A stretch of DNA of 64,000 nt, from NCBI RefSeq assembly GCF_019890675.1, contig NZ_JAIOAA010000020.1:35970-99969 (forward strand), given 5' to 3'. A program made the position numbers and the translations under genes. Under the pieces are notes generated by a model. The model had not been told where the DNA came from. It ran no database searches and worked only from the letters and a program-made list of their open reading frames with translations. The first letter of the stretch is position 1, and each line of letters opens with the position of its first letter. Below are positions 1 to 7,224 of the stretch, piece after piece. Origin of the DNA: Micromonospora sp. PLK6-60 (GTDB taxonomy: Bacteria > Actinomycetota > Actinomycetes > Mycobacteriales > Micromonosporaceae).

Positions 1-134
1 CGCAGCAGCGTGGACTTGCCGGCGCCGTTGCGCCCGACCAGGGTCACCACCTCGCCGGCGGCGACCTCCAGGCTCACCTCCCGCAGCACCCGCGCCTCGC
101 CGTACCAGGCGGAGAGGTTCTCAATGCGCAGCAT
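1..134 (-). CDS. livF: Branched-chain amino acid ABC transporter ATPase LivF (5' part only)
   Basis: This is the N-terminal end of an ABC ATPase that runs off the left edge of the window. The visible protein begins MLRIENLSAWYGEARVL and reaches a Walker A motif, GRNGAGKST, about 34 residues in. ATP hydrolysis by LivF and LivG powers uptake of leucine, isoleucine, valine or related amides through LivH/LivM permeases in the LIV family. The ATG at 134 overlaps the last 14 bases of livG, so the two are probably translationally coupled. The assignment to LivF rather than another HAAT-family ATPase rests on the position directly after livG and the typical LivF N-terminus. Confidence 0.85.
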   Translation of the reverse strand, partial: MLRIENLSAWYGEARVLREVSLEVAAGEVVTLVGRNGAGKSTLL

Positions 135-882
135 CAGCGGCTCCCAGGTAGGCGGTGATGACCCGCTCGTCGGCGCGGACCTGCTCGTAGGGCCCCTCGA
201 CCAGCACCTTGCCGGCCTGGAGCACGGTGACGGTGTCGGCGAGGCGGCCGACCACGCTCATGTTGTGCTCGACCATCACCACGGTCCGTCCCTTGCGTAC
301 GGTGGCGATCAGGTCGACGGTGCGGTCGACGTCCTCCAGCCCCATCCCGGCGGTCGGCTCGTCGAGCAGCAGCACCTTCGGGTCCAGGGCGAGCGCGATG
401 GCCAGCTCCAGGGCCCGCTTGCGCCCGTACGCCAACGCCTCGGCGGGGGCCTCGGCCAGCTCGGCGAGGCCGACCATGTCCAGCAGTTCCTCGGCGCGTT
501 CCCGGTAGCGGCCCATCAGCTTCACCGAGCGCCAGAACCGCCAGCCCAGGCCGCTCGGCGACTGCAGGGCCAGCTCGACGTGCTCCCGCGCGCAGAGCTG
601 CGGAAAGAGGCTGGTGATCTGGAAGGAGCGGGCCACCCCCAGCCGGGCGACCTGCTCCGGCGGCAGTCCGGTGACGTCCCGCCCGGCCAGCTCGATCCGC
701 CCGGCCGTCGGCGGCAGGAACCCGGTGAGCAGGTTGAACAGCGTGGTCTTGCCGGCGCCGTTCGGGCCGACCAGGGCGTGCACGCTGTCCGCGGCGACGT
801 CGAGGTCGACCTGGTCGACGGCCCGGAAGCCCCGGAAGTCGCGGGTCAGCCCGCGGGCTGACAGGAGCGCTTGCCCGGCCAT
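121..882 (-). CDS. livG: Branched-chain amino acid ABC transporter ATPase LivG
   Basis: A 253-residue ABC ATPase of usual LivG length. Walker A (GPNGAGKTT) lies at about residues 39-47, a divergent signature segment LAYGRKRALELA near the middle, Walker B LLLDEPTAGM after it, and an H-loop VEHNM. The family pairs with LivF to energise branched-chain amino acid or urea/amide import at the inner membrane. I chose the ATG at 882 because GGAGGG at 890-895 is 7 bases upstream, whereas the in-frame GTG at 888 is too close to that ribosome site. No livHMJK genes lie upstream here, so livG looks like the first gene of this transcript, or the permease genes follow livF beyond the left edge. Confidence 0.88.
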   Translation of the reverse strand: MAGQALLSARGLTRDFRGFRAVDQVDLDVAADSVHALVGPNGAGKTTLFNLLTGFLPPTAGRIELAGRDVTGLPPEQVARLGVARSFQITSLFPQLCAREHVELALQSPSGLGWRFWRSVKLMGRYRERAEELLDMVGLAELAEAPAEALAYGRKRALELAIALALDPKVLLLDEPTAGMGLEDVDRTVDLIATVRKGRTVVMVEHNMSVVGRLADTVTVLQAGKVLVEGPYEQVRADERVITAYLGAADAAH

Positions 883-923
883 CGCCACACCCTCCGCAGG
901 TTCATACGGCGGCGGCCAGGTCG

Positions 924-1020
924 GTGACCGTGGTCACAGGGCCGTCGCGTGCTGGAAACCTACGGTGGCCCGGCAGAGTCGAACCATGTCGATGTGCCAC
1001 ATATTCGCCCACGGTGGCAC
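924..1020. promoter_or_regulatory. Two inverted repeats upstream of livG
   Basis: The gap between the TetR gene and livG (883-1127) holds two short dyads. GTGACC-GT-GGTCAC lies at 924-937, and GTGCCAC (994-1000) pairs with GTGGCAC (1014-1020). Their place ahead of livG makes them possible operator sites. No convincing -35/-10 pair was found, so this is positional inference. Confidence 0.3.
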
Positions 1021-1127
1021 GGGCCGGATCCCCATAGGAGACGGTGCGGTGCCGGCCCGGCACCGCCCCATCCACCCATCGGCGGCGGTCGACATGTGGG
1101 AGGCCACCGTCACCGGCCGTCCGCCGG

Positions 1128-1778
1128 TCAGCCGTCCGTCGTCTGCAGGGCGGGGCCGACGATGCGGTCGTACTCGGCGGCGAGGCCGTGCAGCAGGGCG
1201 TCCAGGCCGAGCACGAAGGCGCCCTCGTCGACGCTGTGCTGGTGCCCGGCGAGCCGGTGCGCCTGGCGCAGGTGCGGATGGTCGAGGTACAGGTCGGGGT
1301 CGTCGGAGAAGCCCCGGGCGAACGAGCCGAGCGCGGACCCGGTCACGAAGTAGCGCAGCGCCGCGCCGATGTGGGTGGCCCGGGCGGGCGGCCAACCGGC
1401 GCGGACCAGCCCGCCGTACACCGCGTCGGCCATGGCCAGGGCGGCCGGTCGGCGGCCGGGGCCCTGCGCCAGGTACGGCACGATGTGCGGGTGCGCGGCG
1501 AGCGCCCGCCGGTAGGAGTGCGCCCAGTGTCGCAGCGCCGCCGACCAGTCGAGGGCGCCGAAGGCCGAGGTGTCGACCGTCGCGGTGACGCTGTCGGCGA
1601 CCGCGTCGAGGATGTCGCCCTTGGTGGCGAAGTGGTTGTACAGCGACGGGCCCTGCACGCCGAGTTCGGCGGCGAGCCGGCGGGTGGAGAGCGCGGTCAG
1701 CCCCTCGGCGTCGATGATCGCCCGGGCGGCGTCGACGATCCGCCGCCGATTCAGCAGCGGCTGCCGGGGTCGGGGCAC
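1128..1778 (-). CDS. TetR/AcrR family transcriptional regulator
   Basis: A 216-residue TetR-type repressor. The N-terminal helix-turn-helix spans about residues 9-55 (IVDAARAIIDAEGLTALSTR, then GVQGPSLYNHFATKGDILDA), followed by an all-helical ligand domain. The GTG start at 1778 has a GAGGAGG ribosome site just upstream. A perfect 19-bp palindrome at 1831-1849 lies about 50 bases upstream and is the likely operator. The divergent partner beyond the operator is only a decayed acyl-CoA dehydrogenase remnant, so the regulator may now control only itself. The ligand is unknown; an acyl-CoA or fatty acid is a guess from that remnant. Confidence 0.85.
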   Translation of the reverse strand: MPRPRQPLLNRRRIVDAARAIIDAEGLTALSTRRLAAELGVQGPSLYNHFATKGDILDAVADSVTATVDTSAFGALDWSAALRHWAHSYRRALAAHPHIVPYLAQGPGRRPAALAMADAVYGGLVRAGWPPARATHIGAALRYFVTGSALGSFARGFSDDPDLYLDHPHLRQAHRLAGHQHSVDEGAFVLGLDALLHGLAAEYDRIVGPALQTTDG

Positions 1779-1830
1779 CGGTCCTCCTCGTGGTCGCCGG
1801 CAGTCGCTGAGGTCGAGTACGGACGCCGGA

Positions 1831-1849
1831 AAACTTGCGCCGCAAGTTT
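1831..1849. promoter_or_regulatory. Putative TetR operator, 19-bp perfect palindrome
   Basis: The sequence AAACTTGCGCCGCAAGTTT is a perfect dyad centred at 1840. It sits between the TetR gene (start 1778, minus strand) and the remnant reading rightward from 1869. Its AT-rich arms stand out in GC-rich DNA, and the size is typical of TetR-family operators. Confidence 0.65.
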
Positions 1850-1868
1850 AGGGGCGGGCCGCCAGCCG

Positions 1869-2000
1869 GTGACACCTCCGGAGGGGACGGACACTCTGGA
1901 CTTCGGGCCGACCGACGACGAACGGCCGGTGCGGGAAACCGTCCGGACGTTCATCGCCGCGAGGTGGTGCCGGTGGAGCGGCAGGTGCGGCAGGTCCGGC
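1869..2000 (+). pseudogene. Acyl-CoA dehydrogenase remnant, frameshifted and truncated
   Basis: Reading from a GTG at 1869 gives TLDFGPTDDERPVRETVR and then TFIA, which matches the N-terminal helices of acyl-CoA dehydrogenases. At about 1957-1962 the frame breaks: the expected continuation REVVPVERQVRQ is found in the next frame, consistent with loss of a single C. After about position 2000 nothing more of the family is recognisable and the class V aminotransferase gene ends at 2123 on the other strand. An intact gene would be about 1.15 kb. It lies divergent to the TetR gene across the operator, so it was probably that regulator's former target. Confidence 0.6.
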
Positions 2001-2122
2001 TCCACCGGATCTTGGCCCCGACGGAAGGCAGCGGCCGGTCATCGCCCGCGACCCGCCACGCGGCTACCCGCAGACGGCCAGCTGAGCGGAGCAGGGCCGC
2101 GCCGGCCCCGGACGGCCCAGCC

Positions 2123-3160
2123 TCAGCCCGCCAACGCGTTCAGGGCCAGGTCGACGTCGTCCACCGTGGAATACAGGTGGAACGACGCCCGCACCCGCCC
2201 GGCGCGGACCGCCGCCCGCACCCCGGCCCGCTCCAGCTTCTCCCGCGCGTCCGGCACCTCGACGGTGACGATGGCGCTGTCCCCCGGCGGCCGACCCAGC
2301 CCGGCGAGGAACCGGTTGGCCAGCGCCACGTCGTACTCGCGTACCGCCGGCACCCCGATCTCGGCCAGCAGTTCCAGCGCCGGCGCGGTGCCCACCCAGC
2401 TGAACCAGGCCGGGGAGATGTCGAACCGGCGGGCGTCGTCGGCCAGCCGCAGCGGCGGACCGTAGTAGGAGGCGTGCGGGTCCGCGCCCGCGTACCAGCC
2501 GGCGGCGTCGGGCCGCAGCCGGTCGCGCAGCGCCGGGGCCAGGTAGGCCAGCGCCGAGCCGCGCGGCCCCATCAACCACTTGTACGCCCCGACCGCCACC
2601 ACGTCGGCGAGGCTTCCGTCGAACGGCAGCCAGCCACACGCCTGGGTGGCGTCGACCACCACCAGCGCGCCGTACGCGCGGGCGGCGGCGACGATGTCGG
2701 CGTACCGGGCGACCGTCCCGTCGGCGGACTGCACCAGGCTGAACGCGACCAGATCGGTGCCCGCGTCGATCGCGTCGACCAGCCCGGCGAGCGGAACCGT
2801 GCGCACCTCGACGCCGCGCTCGGCCTGGACCAGCCAGGGGAAGAGGTTCGAGGTGAACTCGACCTCTGGCACCACCACGGTCGCGCCCGCGGGCAGCGCC
2901 GCCGCGACGGGGGCGAGCAACTGCGACACGACGCTGCCGACCGCCACGTCACCCACCGGCACCCCGACCAGCCCGGCGAACGCCACGCGGGAGCGGTCGG
3001 TCGCCGCACTCCAGGTCTCCCACGAGCTCCGCCCGACCTGCCAGTCGGCCAGTGCGTCCTGCAGTGCCGTCCAGGCCGGCTCGGGCGGCAGCCCGTAGCT
3101 GGCGGTGTTCAACCAGCCGGGTTCCGGCTGCCACAGCTTCTGCGCCTTCGCGATCTCCAT
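2123..3160 (-). CDS. PLP-dependent aminotransferase, class V (SufS/IscS-like fold)
   Basis: A 345-residue fold-type I PLP enzyme. The PLP aspartate motif is VVVDATQACGWLP and the Schiff-base lysine is K194 in GAYKWLMGPRG. The N-terminus WLNTASYGLPP is typical of the isopenicillin-N-epimerase-like/CsdB-like class V group. No clear catalytic cysteine loop is present, so a cysteine desulfurase role is not supported; a transaminase or lyase acting on a small amino acid is more likely. It is monocistronic: a dispersed repeat lies upstream (3222-3275) and the acyl-CoA dehydrogenase remnant lies downstream. The substrate cannot be named. Confidence 0.8.
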   Translation of the reverse strand: MEIAKAQKLWQPEPGWLNTASYGLPPEPAWTALQDALADWQVGRSSWETWSAATDRSRVAFAGLVGVPVGDVAVGSVVSQLLAPVAAALPAGATVVVPEVEFTSNLFPWLVQAERGVEVRTVPLAGLVDAIDAGTDLVAFSLVQSADGTVARYADIVAAARAYGALVVVDATQACGWLPFDGSLADVVAVGAYKWLMGPRGSALAYLAPALRDRLRPDAAGWYAGADPHASYYGPPLRLADDARRFDISPAWFSWVGTAPALELLAEIGVPAVREYDVALANRFLAGLGRPPGDSAIVTVEVPDAREKLERAGVRAAVRAGRVRASFHLYSTVDDVDLALNALAG

Positions 3161-3221
3161 GCCCCGACGCTAACGCCACCCCGCCCCCACCCGGCACCAC
3201 CAATCCCCCACCGGTGGACCG

Positions 3222-3275
3222 AAGGAAGGGCCCCCTGTTAACGCCTCCGGTAGAGGAGGGGCCCCCTATTAACAC
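3222..3275 (+). repeat. Dispersed twin-GTTAAC repeat, copy A
   Basis: The copy begins AAGGAAGGGCCCCCTGTTAA and ends with GGGGCCCCCTATTAACACC. Two half-units each carry a GGGCCC-type block followed by TTAAC. Related copies lie at 24919-24974, 34363-34420, 53845-53901 and 54701-54757. This one separates the aminotransferase gene start from the dctA 3' end. In the second core GTTAAC has become ATTAAC. Confidence 0.85.
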
Positions 3276-3405
3276 CTCACTCCGGCGCCGCCACGCCCGC
3301 CCGACGCCCGCCGCGATGCCCACCCGACGCCCGCCGGCACGGTCACGACGACGCCCGCCGCCGCGGCGCGAACCGCGACGGCGGGCGTACGGGGGTGCGG
3401 CGGGC

Positions 3406-4806
3406 TCAGGCCGGGGCGCCGGCCAGGGTGGTCGGACGGGCCGGCGGCTCGCCGCCGGCGGAAGCGTCGGAGCCACCCGCGGTCGGTTCGTCGTCGTCGA
3501 GCATGGTGGCCTCGTCGAACGGGCGCTCACCGGCGAGCACGGCGCGTGCCTGCTCCCTGTCGAACTCGCCGGTCCAGGTGCCGACCAGGACGGTGGCCAC
3601 CGCGTTGCCGGCGAAGTTGGTAAGCGCCCGGGCCTCGGACATGAACCGGTCGATGCCGACGATCAGACCGACGCCGTCGACCAGGTCGGGGCGGTGCGAC
3701 TGGAGACCGCCGGCCAGGGTGGCCAGGCCGGCGCCGGTGACGCCGGCCGCGCCCTTGGACGCGATGATCATGAAGACCAGCAGGCCGATCTGCTGACCGA
3801 TCGACATCGGCTTGCCCAGCGCGTCGGCGATGAACAGCGAGGCCATGGTCAGGTAGATCGCCGTGCCGTCGAGGTTGAACGAGTAGCCGGTCGGCACCGT
3901 GATGCCCACGACCGGCTTGCTCACGCCGAAGTGCTCCATCTTGGCGATCAGCCGGGGCAGCGCCGACTCCGACGACGAGGTCGACAGGATCAGCAGGAAC
4001 TCCCGACCCAGGTAGCCGAGCAGCCTGAAGATCGAGATCCCGGCCACGAAGCGCAGTAGCAGGCCGAGCACCACCAGCACGAAAAGCAGGCAGGTGGCGT
4101 AGAAGCCGAGCATGATCTGGGCCAGGCTCTTCAGCGCGTCGACGCCGGTCGCGCCGACCACGGCGGCGATGGCGCCGAACGCGCCGATCGGGGCCAGCCA
4201 CATGATCATGGCGAGCACCTTGAAGACCAGCCGCTGGATCACCTCCACCGCCCGCAGCACCGGCTCGCCGCGCCGACCCATGCCCTGTACGGCGAAGCCG
4301 ACCAGCAGCGCCACCAGCAACGCCTGGAGCACCTCGCCCTCGGTGAGCGAGGAGAAGAGCGTGGTGGGAATGATGCCGAGCAGGAAGTCGACCGTCCCGC
4401 CGCCCTCGTCGCCCGCGGCGGCCTTACCGGAACCGGCGAGGTCACCGAGGTCCAGCCCCGCTCCCGGCTGGATGATGTTGCCGACCACCAGGCCGATCGC
4501 CAGCGCCACGGTCGACATGACCAGGAAGTAGCCCAGCGCCAGGCCGCCGACCTTGCCGACCTGGGCGGCCTTGCGGACCGAGCCGACCCCCAGCACGATC
4601 GTGCAGAAGATGACCGGTCCGATCATCATCTTGATCAGGGCGACGAAACCGGTGCCCAGGGGCTTGAGCGCCTTGCCCGCCTCGGGGGCCACGAGGCCGA
4701 CCACGATGCCGGCCACGACGGCCGCGATGACCGCCAGGTAGAGGTAGCGCGTCCGGTCGCGGCGCCGCCGCGGGGCCGGAGCGGTGGTGGAAGTGGTGGT
4801 GTCCAT
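3406..4806 (-). CDS. dctA: C4-dicarboxylate/proton or sodium symporter DctA
   Basis: A 466-residue DAACS-family symporter with about eight membrane helices plus re-entrant loops. The family signatures are present: STSSSESALPRLI (the serine-rich HP1 tip) and GYSFNLDGTAIYLT (the NLDGT substrate motif in TM7/HP2 context). DctA imports succinate, fumarate and malate across the cytoplasmic membrane. The ATG at 4806 is preferred over an in-frame GTG at 4812; neither has a strong ribosome site. It is divergent from a CitA/DcuS-type kinase and DcuR/CitB-type regulator at 4942-7208, the usual arrangement for dicarboxylate control. A glutamate/aspartate-type symporter (GltP) is the main alternative. 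Confidence 0.9.
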   Translation of the reverse strand: MDTTTSTTAPAPRRRRDRTRYLYLAVIAAVVAGIVVGLVAPEAGKALKPLGTGFVALIKMMIGPVIFCTIVLGVGSVRKAAQVGKVGGLALGYFLVMSTVALAIGLVVGNIIQPGAGLDLGDLAGSGKAAAGDEGGGTVDFLLGIIPTTLFSSLTEGEVLQALLVALLVGFAVQGMGRRGEPVLRAVEVIQRLVFKVLAMIMWLAPIGAFGAIAAVVGATGVDALKSLAQIMLGFYATCLLFVLVVLGLLLRFVAGISIFRLLGYLGREFLLILSTSSSESALPRLIAKMEHFGVSKPVVGITVPTGYSFNLDGTAIYLTMASLFIADALGKPMSIGQQIGLLVFMIIASKGAAGVTGAGLATLAGGLQSHRPDLVDGVGLIVGIDRFMSEARALTNFAGNAVATVLVGTWTGEFDREQARAVLAGERPFDEATMLDDDEPTAGGSDASAGGEPPARPTTLAGAPA

Positions 4807-4941
4807 GCCCACAATGTGAAGCGCGTCTCACCGCGGGGCAGCCTTGCGTTCATTCTGTTCATCCCGATGACTCGGGGGCGAAATCCGGACCCGACCCGTA
4901 CGCCACACTTGCCCACGACCCGACGGCGGAAGGAGGCGGAC

Positions 4942-6528
4942 GTGGCCCGACGGCAGTGGAGCATCGCGGGGCAGCTGTTCGCCCTGCAGGCCGTGGTCGT
5001 CACGCTGCTGGTGCTGGCCGGCGCCGGCGGCGCCCTCTGGCTGGCCCGCGCCGATTCCGAGCAGGCGGCCCGGGCGGAGGTGCTGGCGGTCGGGGAGACC
5101 GTGGCCCGCTCCCCCGACGTCCGCGCGGCGCTGCGCTCCGCCGACCCGGCGGCCGCTCTCCAGCCGTACGCGGAGGCCACCCGGCTGGCCACCGGAACGG
5201 ACTTCGTGGTCGTGATGGCCCCGGACCGGACCCGCTACTCCCATCCCAATCCGGCCCTGATCGGGCACCCGTTCATCGGGGACATCGGCCCCGCCCTGGC
5301 CGGCGAGCGGTTCACCGTCACCAACACCGGCACCCTCGGCGAGTCGGTGCGCTCCGTCGTCCCGGTGCGGGACGCCGACGGCCGGATCATCGGCCTGGTG
5401 TCCGTCGGCATCACCACCCGGGCGATCAACCGCAAGCTGCTCGCCCAGGTCCCGGTGCTGCTCGGCGCGGCCGTACCGGCGCTCGCCCTGGCCGGGACCG
5501 GCTCCTGGCTGCTCAGCCGCCGGCTGCGGCGGCAGACGCACGGTCTCGGGCCACGCCAGATGACCCGGATGTACGAGTACTACGACGCCGTCCTGCACTC
5601 GGTGCGCGAGGGGCTCGTCGTGCTCACCCGGGACCGCCGGGTGGCGCTGGTCAACGACGAGGGCCGCCGGCTGCTCGGGCTGGGTGAGCAGACGCCGGTG
5701 ACCGACCAGCCGGTGACCGCGATCGACCTGCCGCCGGCGGTGGCGGACCTGCTCGCCGACGGCCGGGACGCGCATGACGAACCGGTGCTGGCCGGCGACC
5801 GGGTGCTGGTGGCCAACCAGCGCAGCACCCGGTTCGAGGGGCGGGTGCTGGGCACCGTGCTGACCCTGCGGGACCAGACCGACCTGCGCAACCTGGCCAG
5901 CGAGCTGGACTCGGTGCGGGCGCTGACCGCGGCGTTGCAGGCGCAGACCCACGAGTCGGCCAATCGGCTGCACACCGTGCTGACGCTGGTCGAGCTGGGG
6001 CGTACCGAGGAGGCCGTCCGGCTCGGCACCGAGGACCTGGCGCTGGCCCAGCAGCTCACCGACCGGGTGGTCGGCGCGGTCACCGAGCCGGCCATCGCCG
6101 CGCTGCTGCTCGGCAAGTCGGCGCAGGCCGGCGAGCGCGGCATCGACCTGGTCGTCGAGCCGGACTGCCGGCTCGACGGCAGCCCGCTGCCCACCACCGA
6201 CCTGCTCACCGTGCTCGGCAACCTGGTCGACAACGCCCTGGAGGCGGTCGCCGGCACCGATCCGCCCCGCCGGGTCCGGGTCTTCGTCGGGGCCGACGGC
6301 GCGGAGCTCGTGGTCCGGGTCGGCGACAGCGGGCCCGGCCTGGACCCGGACCGGGTGGCGGACGCGTTCCGGCGCGGCTGGTCCACCAAGAGCGCCGGCC
6401 GGGGCGTCGGCCTGGCCCTGGTGGGGCAGGTCATCCGCCGCTACGGCGGCCGGTACGAGGTGGGGCGCAGCACCGACGGTGGCAGCCTGTTCACCGTCCG
6501 GCTGCCGATCGGGGCGGAGGGGTCGTGA
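4942..6528 (+). CDS. Sensor histidine kinase, CitA/DcuS family
   Basis: A 528-residue membrane kinase. TM1 (about 9-33) precedes a periplasmic sensor domain with RYSHPNPALIGHPF and GESVRSVVPV, as in citrate/C4-dicarboxylate sensors. TM2 follows, then a PAS domain, then a SpoOB-type dimerisation helix with the phospho-acceptor H337 (QTHESANRLHTVLTLVELGR) and an HATPase domain with NLVDNALEA and GRGVGLALV. The GTG at 4942 is chosen because GGAAGGAGG lies just upstream; an earlier in-frame ATG at 4816 would add an unrelated leader. It overlaps the response regulator by 4 bases. Most likely it senses extracellular C4-dicarboxylates or citrate and controls the divergent dctA. Confidence 0.88.
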   Translation: MARRQWSIAGQLFALQAVVVTLLVLAGAGGALWLARADSEQAARAEVLAVGETVARSPDVRAALRSADPAAALQPYAEATRLATGTDFVVVMAPDRTRYSHPNPALIGHPFIGDIGPALAGERFTVTNTGTLGESVRSVVPVRDADGRIIGLVSVGITTRAINRKLLAQVPVLLGAAVPALALAGTGSWLLSRRLRRQTHGLGPRQMTRMYEYYDAVLHSVREGLVVLTRDRRVALVNDEGRRLLGLGEQTPVTDQPVTAIDLPPAVADLLADGRDAHDEPVLAGDRVLVANQRSTRFEGRVLGTVLTLRDQTDLRNLASELDSVRALTAALQAQTHESANRLHTVLTLVELGRTEEAVRLGTEDLALAQQLTDRVVGAVTEPAIAALLLGKSAQAGERGIDLVVEPDCRLDGSPLPTTDLLTVLGNLVDNALEAVAGTDPPRRVRVFVGADGAELVVRVGDSGPGLDPDRVADAFRRGWSTKSAGRGVGLALVGQVIRRYGGRYEVGRSTDGGSLFTVRLPIGAEGS

Positions 6529-7208
6529 CCGACATCCGGGTGCTCGTGGTCGAGGACGAGCCGCTGCTGGCCGAGGCGCACCGGGCGTACGCCGAACGGG
6601 TGCCCGGTTTCGCGGTGGTCGGGGTGGCGCACACCGCGCGGGAGGCGATGGCCGCGCTGCGGCAGCAGGCGGGCCGCGAGGTCGACCTGGTGCTGCTCGA
6701 CTTCCGCCTGCCGGACCTGCACGGCCTGGAGGTGTGCCGGGCACTGCGTGCGGCCGGCAGCACGGTCGACGTCCTCGCCGTGACCTCCGCCCGCGACCTG
6801 GCGGTGGTCCGCACCGCGGTCTCCCTCGGGGTGACCCACTACCTGCTCAAACCGTTCACCTTCGCGGCGTTCCGCGACAAGCTGGAACGGTACGCGGAGT
6901 ACCGCCGGCAGGCGCTGGCCGCCGGGGAGGTGGCCGCCCAGCACGAGGTGGACCGGATGTTCGCCACCCTGCGCGGGGCGACGCGGCACACCCTGCCCAA
7001 GGGCCTCGACGAGCAGACCCTGCAGACCGTGCTGGCGGTCCTCGGCGCCGGCCCCGGGCTGTCCGCCACCGAGGTGAGCGGCCGGACCGGGATCTCCCGG
7101 GTGACCGCCCGCCGCTACCTGGAATACCTGGTCACCGCCGAACGGGCGGTGCGGGCACCCCGCTACGGCACCCCGGGCCGCCCGGAGGTCGAGTACCGGC
7201 CGGTGTGA
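6525..7208 (+). CDS. Response regulator, DcuR/CitB family
   Basis: A 227-residue two-domain regulator. The receiver carries the acidic pair VVEDEP, phospho-acceptor D59 in LLLDFRLPD, TSA and the conserved lysine in LLKPFT. The C-terminal winged helix-turn-helix includes LSATEVSGRTGISRVTARRY, as in CitB/DcuR/DpiA proteins. The GTG start lies inside the kinase stop (GTGA), so translation is coupled. It presumably binds the dctA intergenic region when phosphorylated. The gene converges on dnaE with only 16 bases between stops. Confidence 0.88.
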   Translation: MTDIRVLVVEDEPLLAEAHRAYAERVPGFAVVGVAHTAREAMAALRQQAGREVDLVLLDFRLPDLHGLEVCRALRAAGSTVDVLAVTSARDLAVVRTAVSLGVTHYLLKPFTFAAFRDKLERYAEYRRQALAAGEVAAQHEVDRMFATLRGATRHTLPKGLDEQTLQTVLAVLGAGPGLSATEVSGRTGISRVTARRYLEYLVTAERAVRAPRYGTPGRPEVEYRPV

Positions 7209-7224
7209 CGCCGCAGACCCCGGC

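Noticed and set aside
4828..6744. A 638-codon minus-strand frame opposite the CitA/DcuS-type kinase
   Set aside because: Composition is a low-complexity Gln/Gly/Arg/Pro shadow; the plus strand carries clear kinase and regulator motifs.
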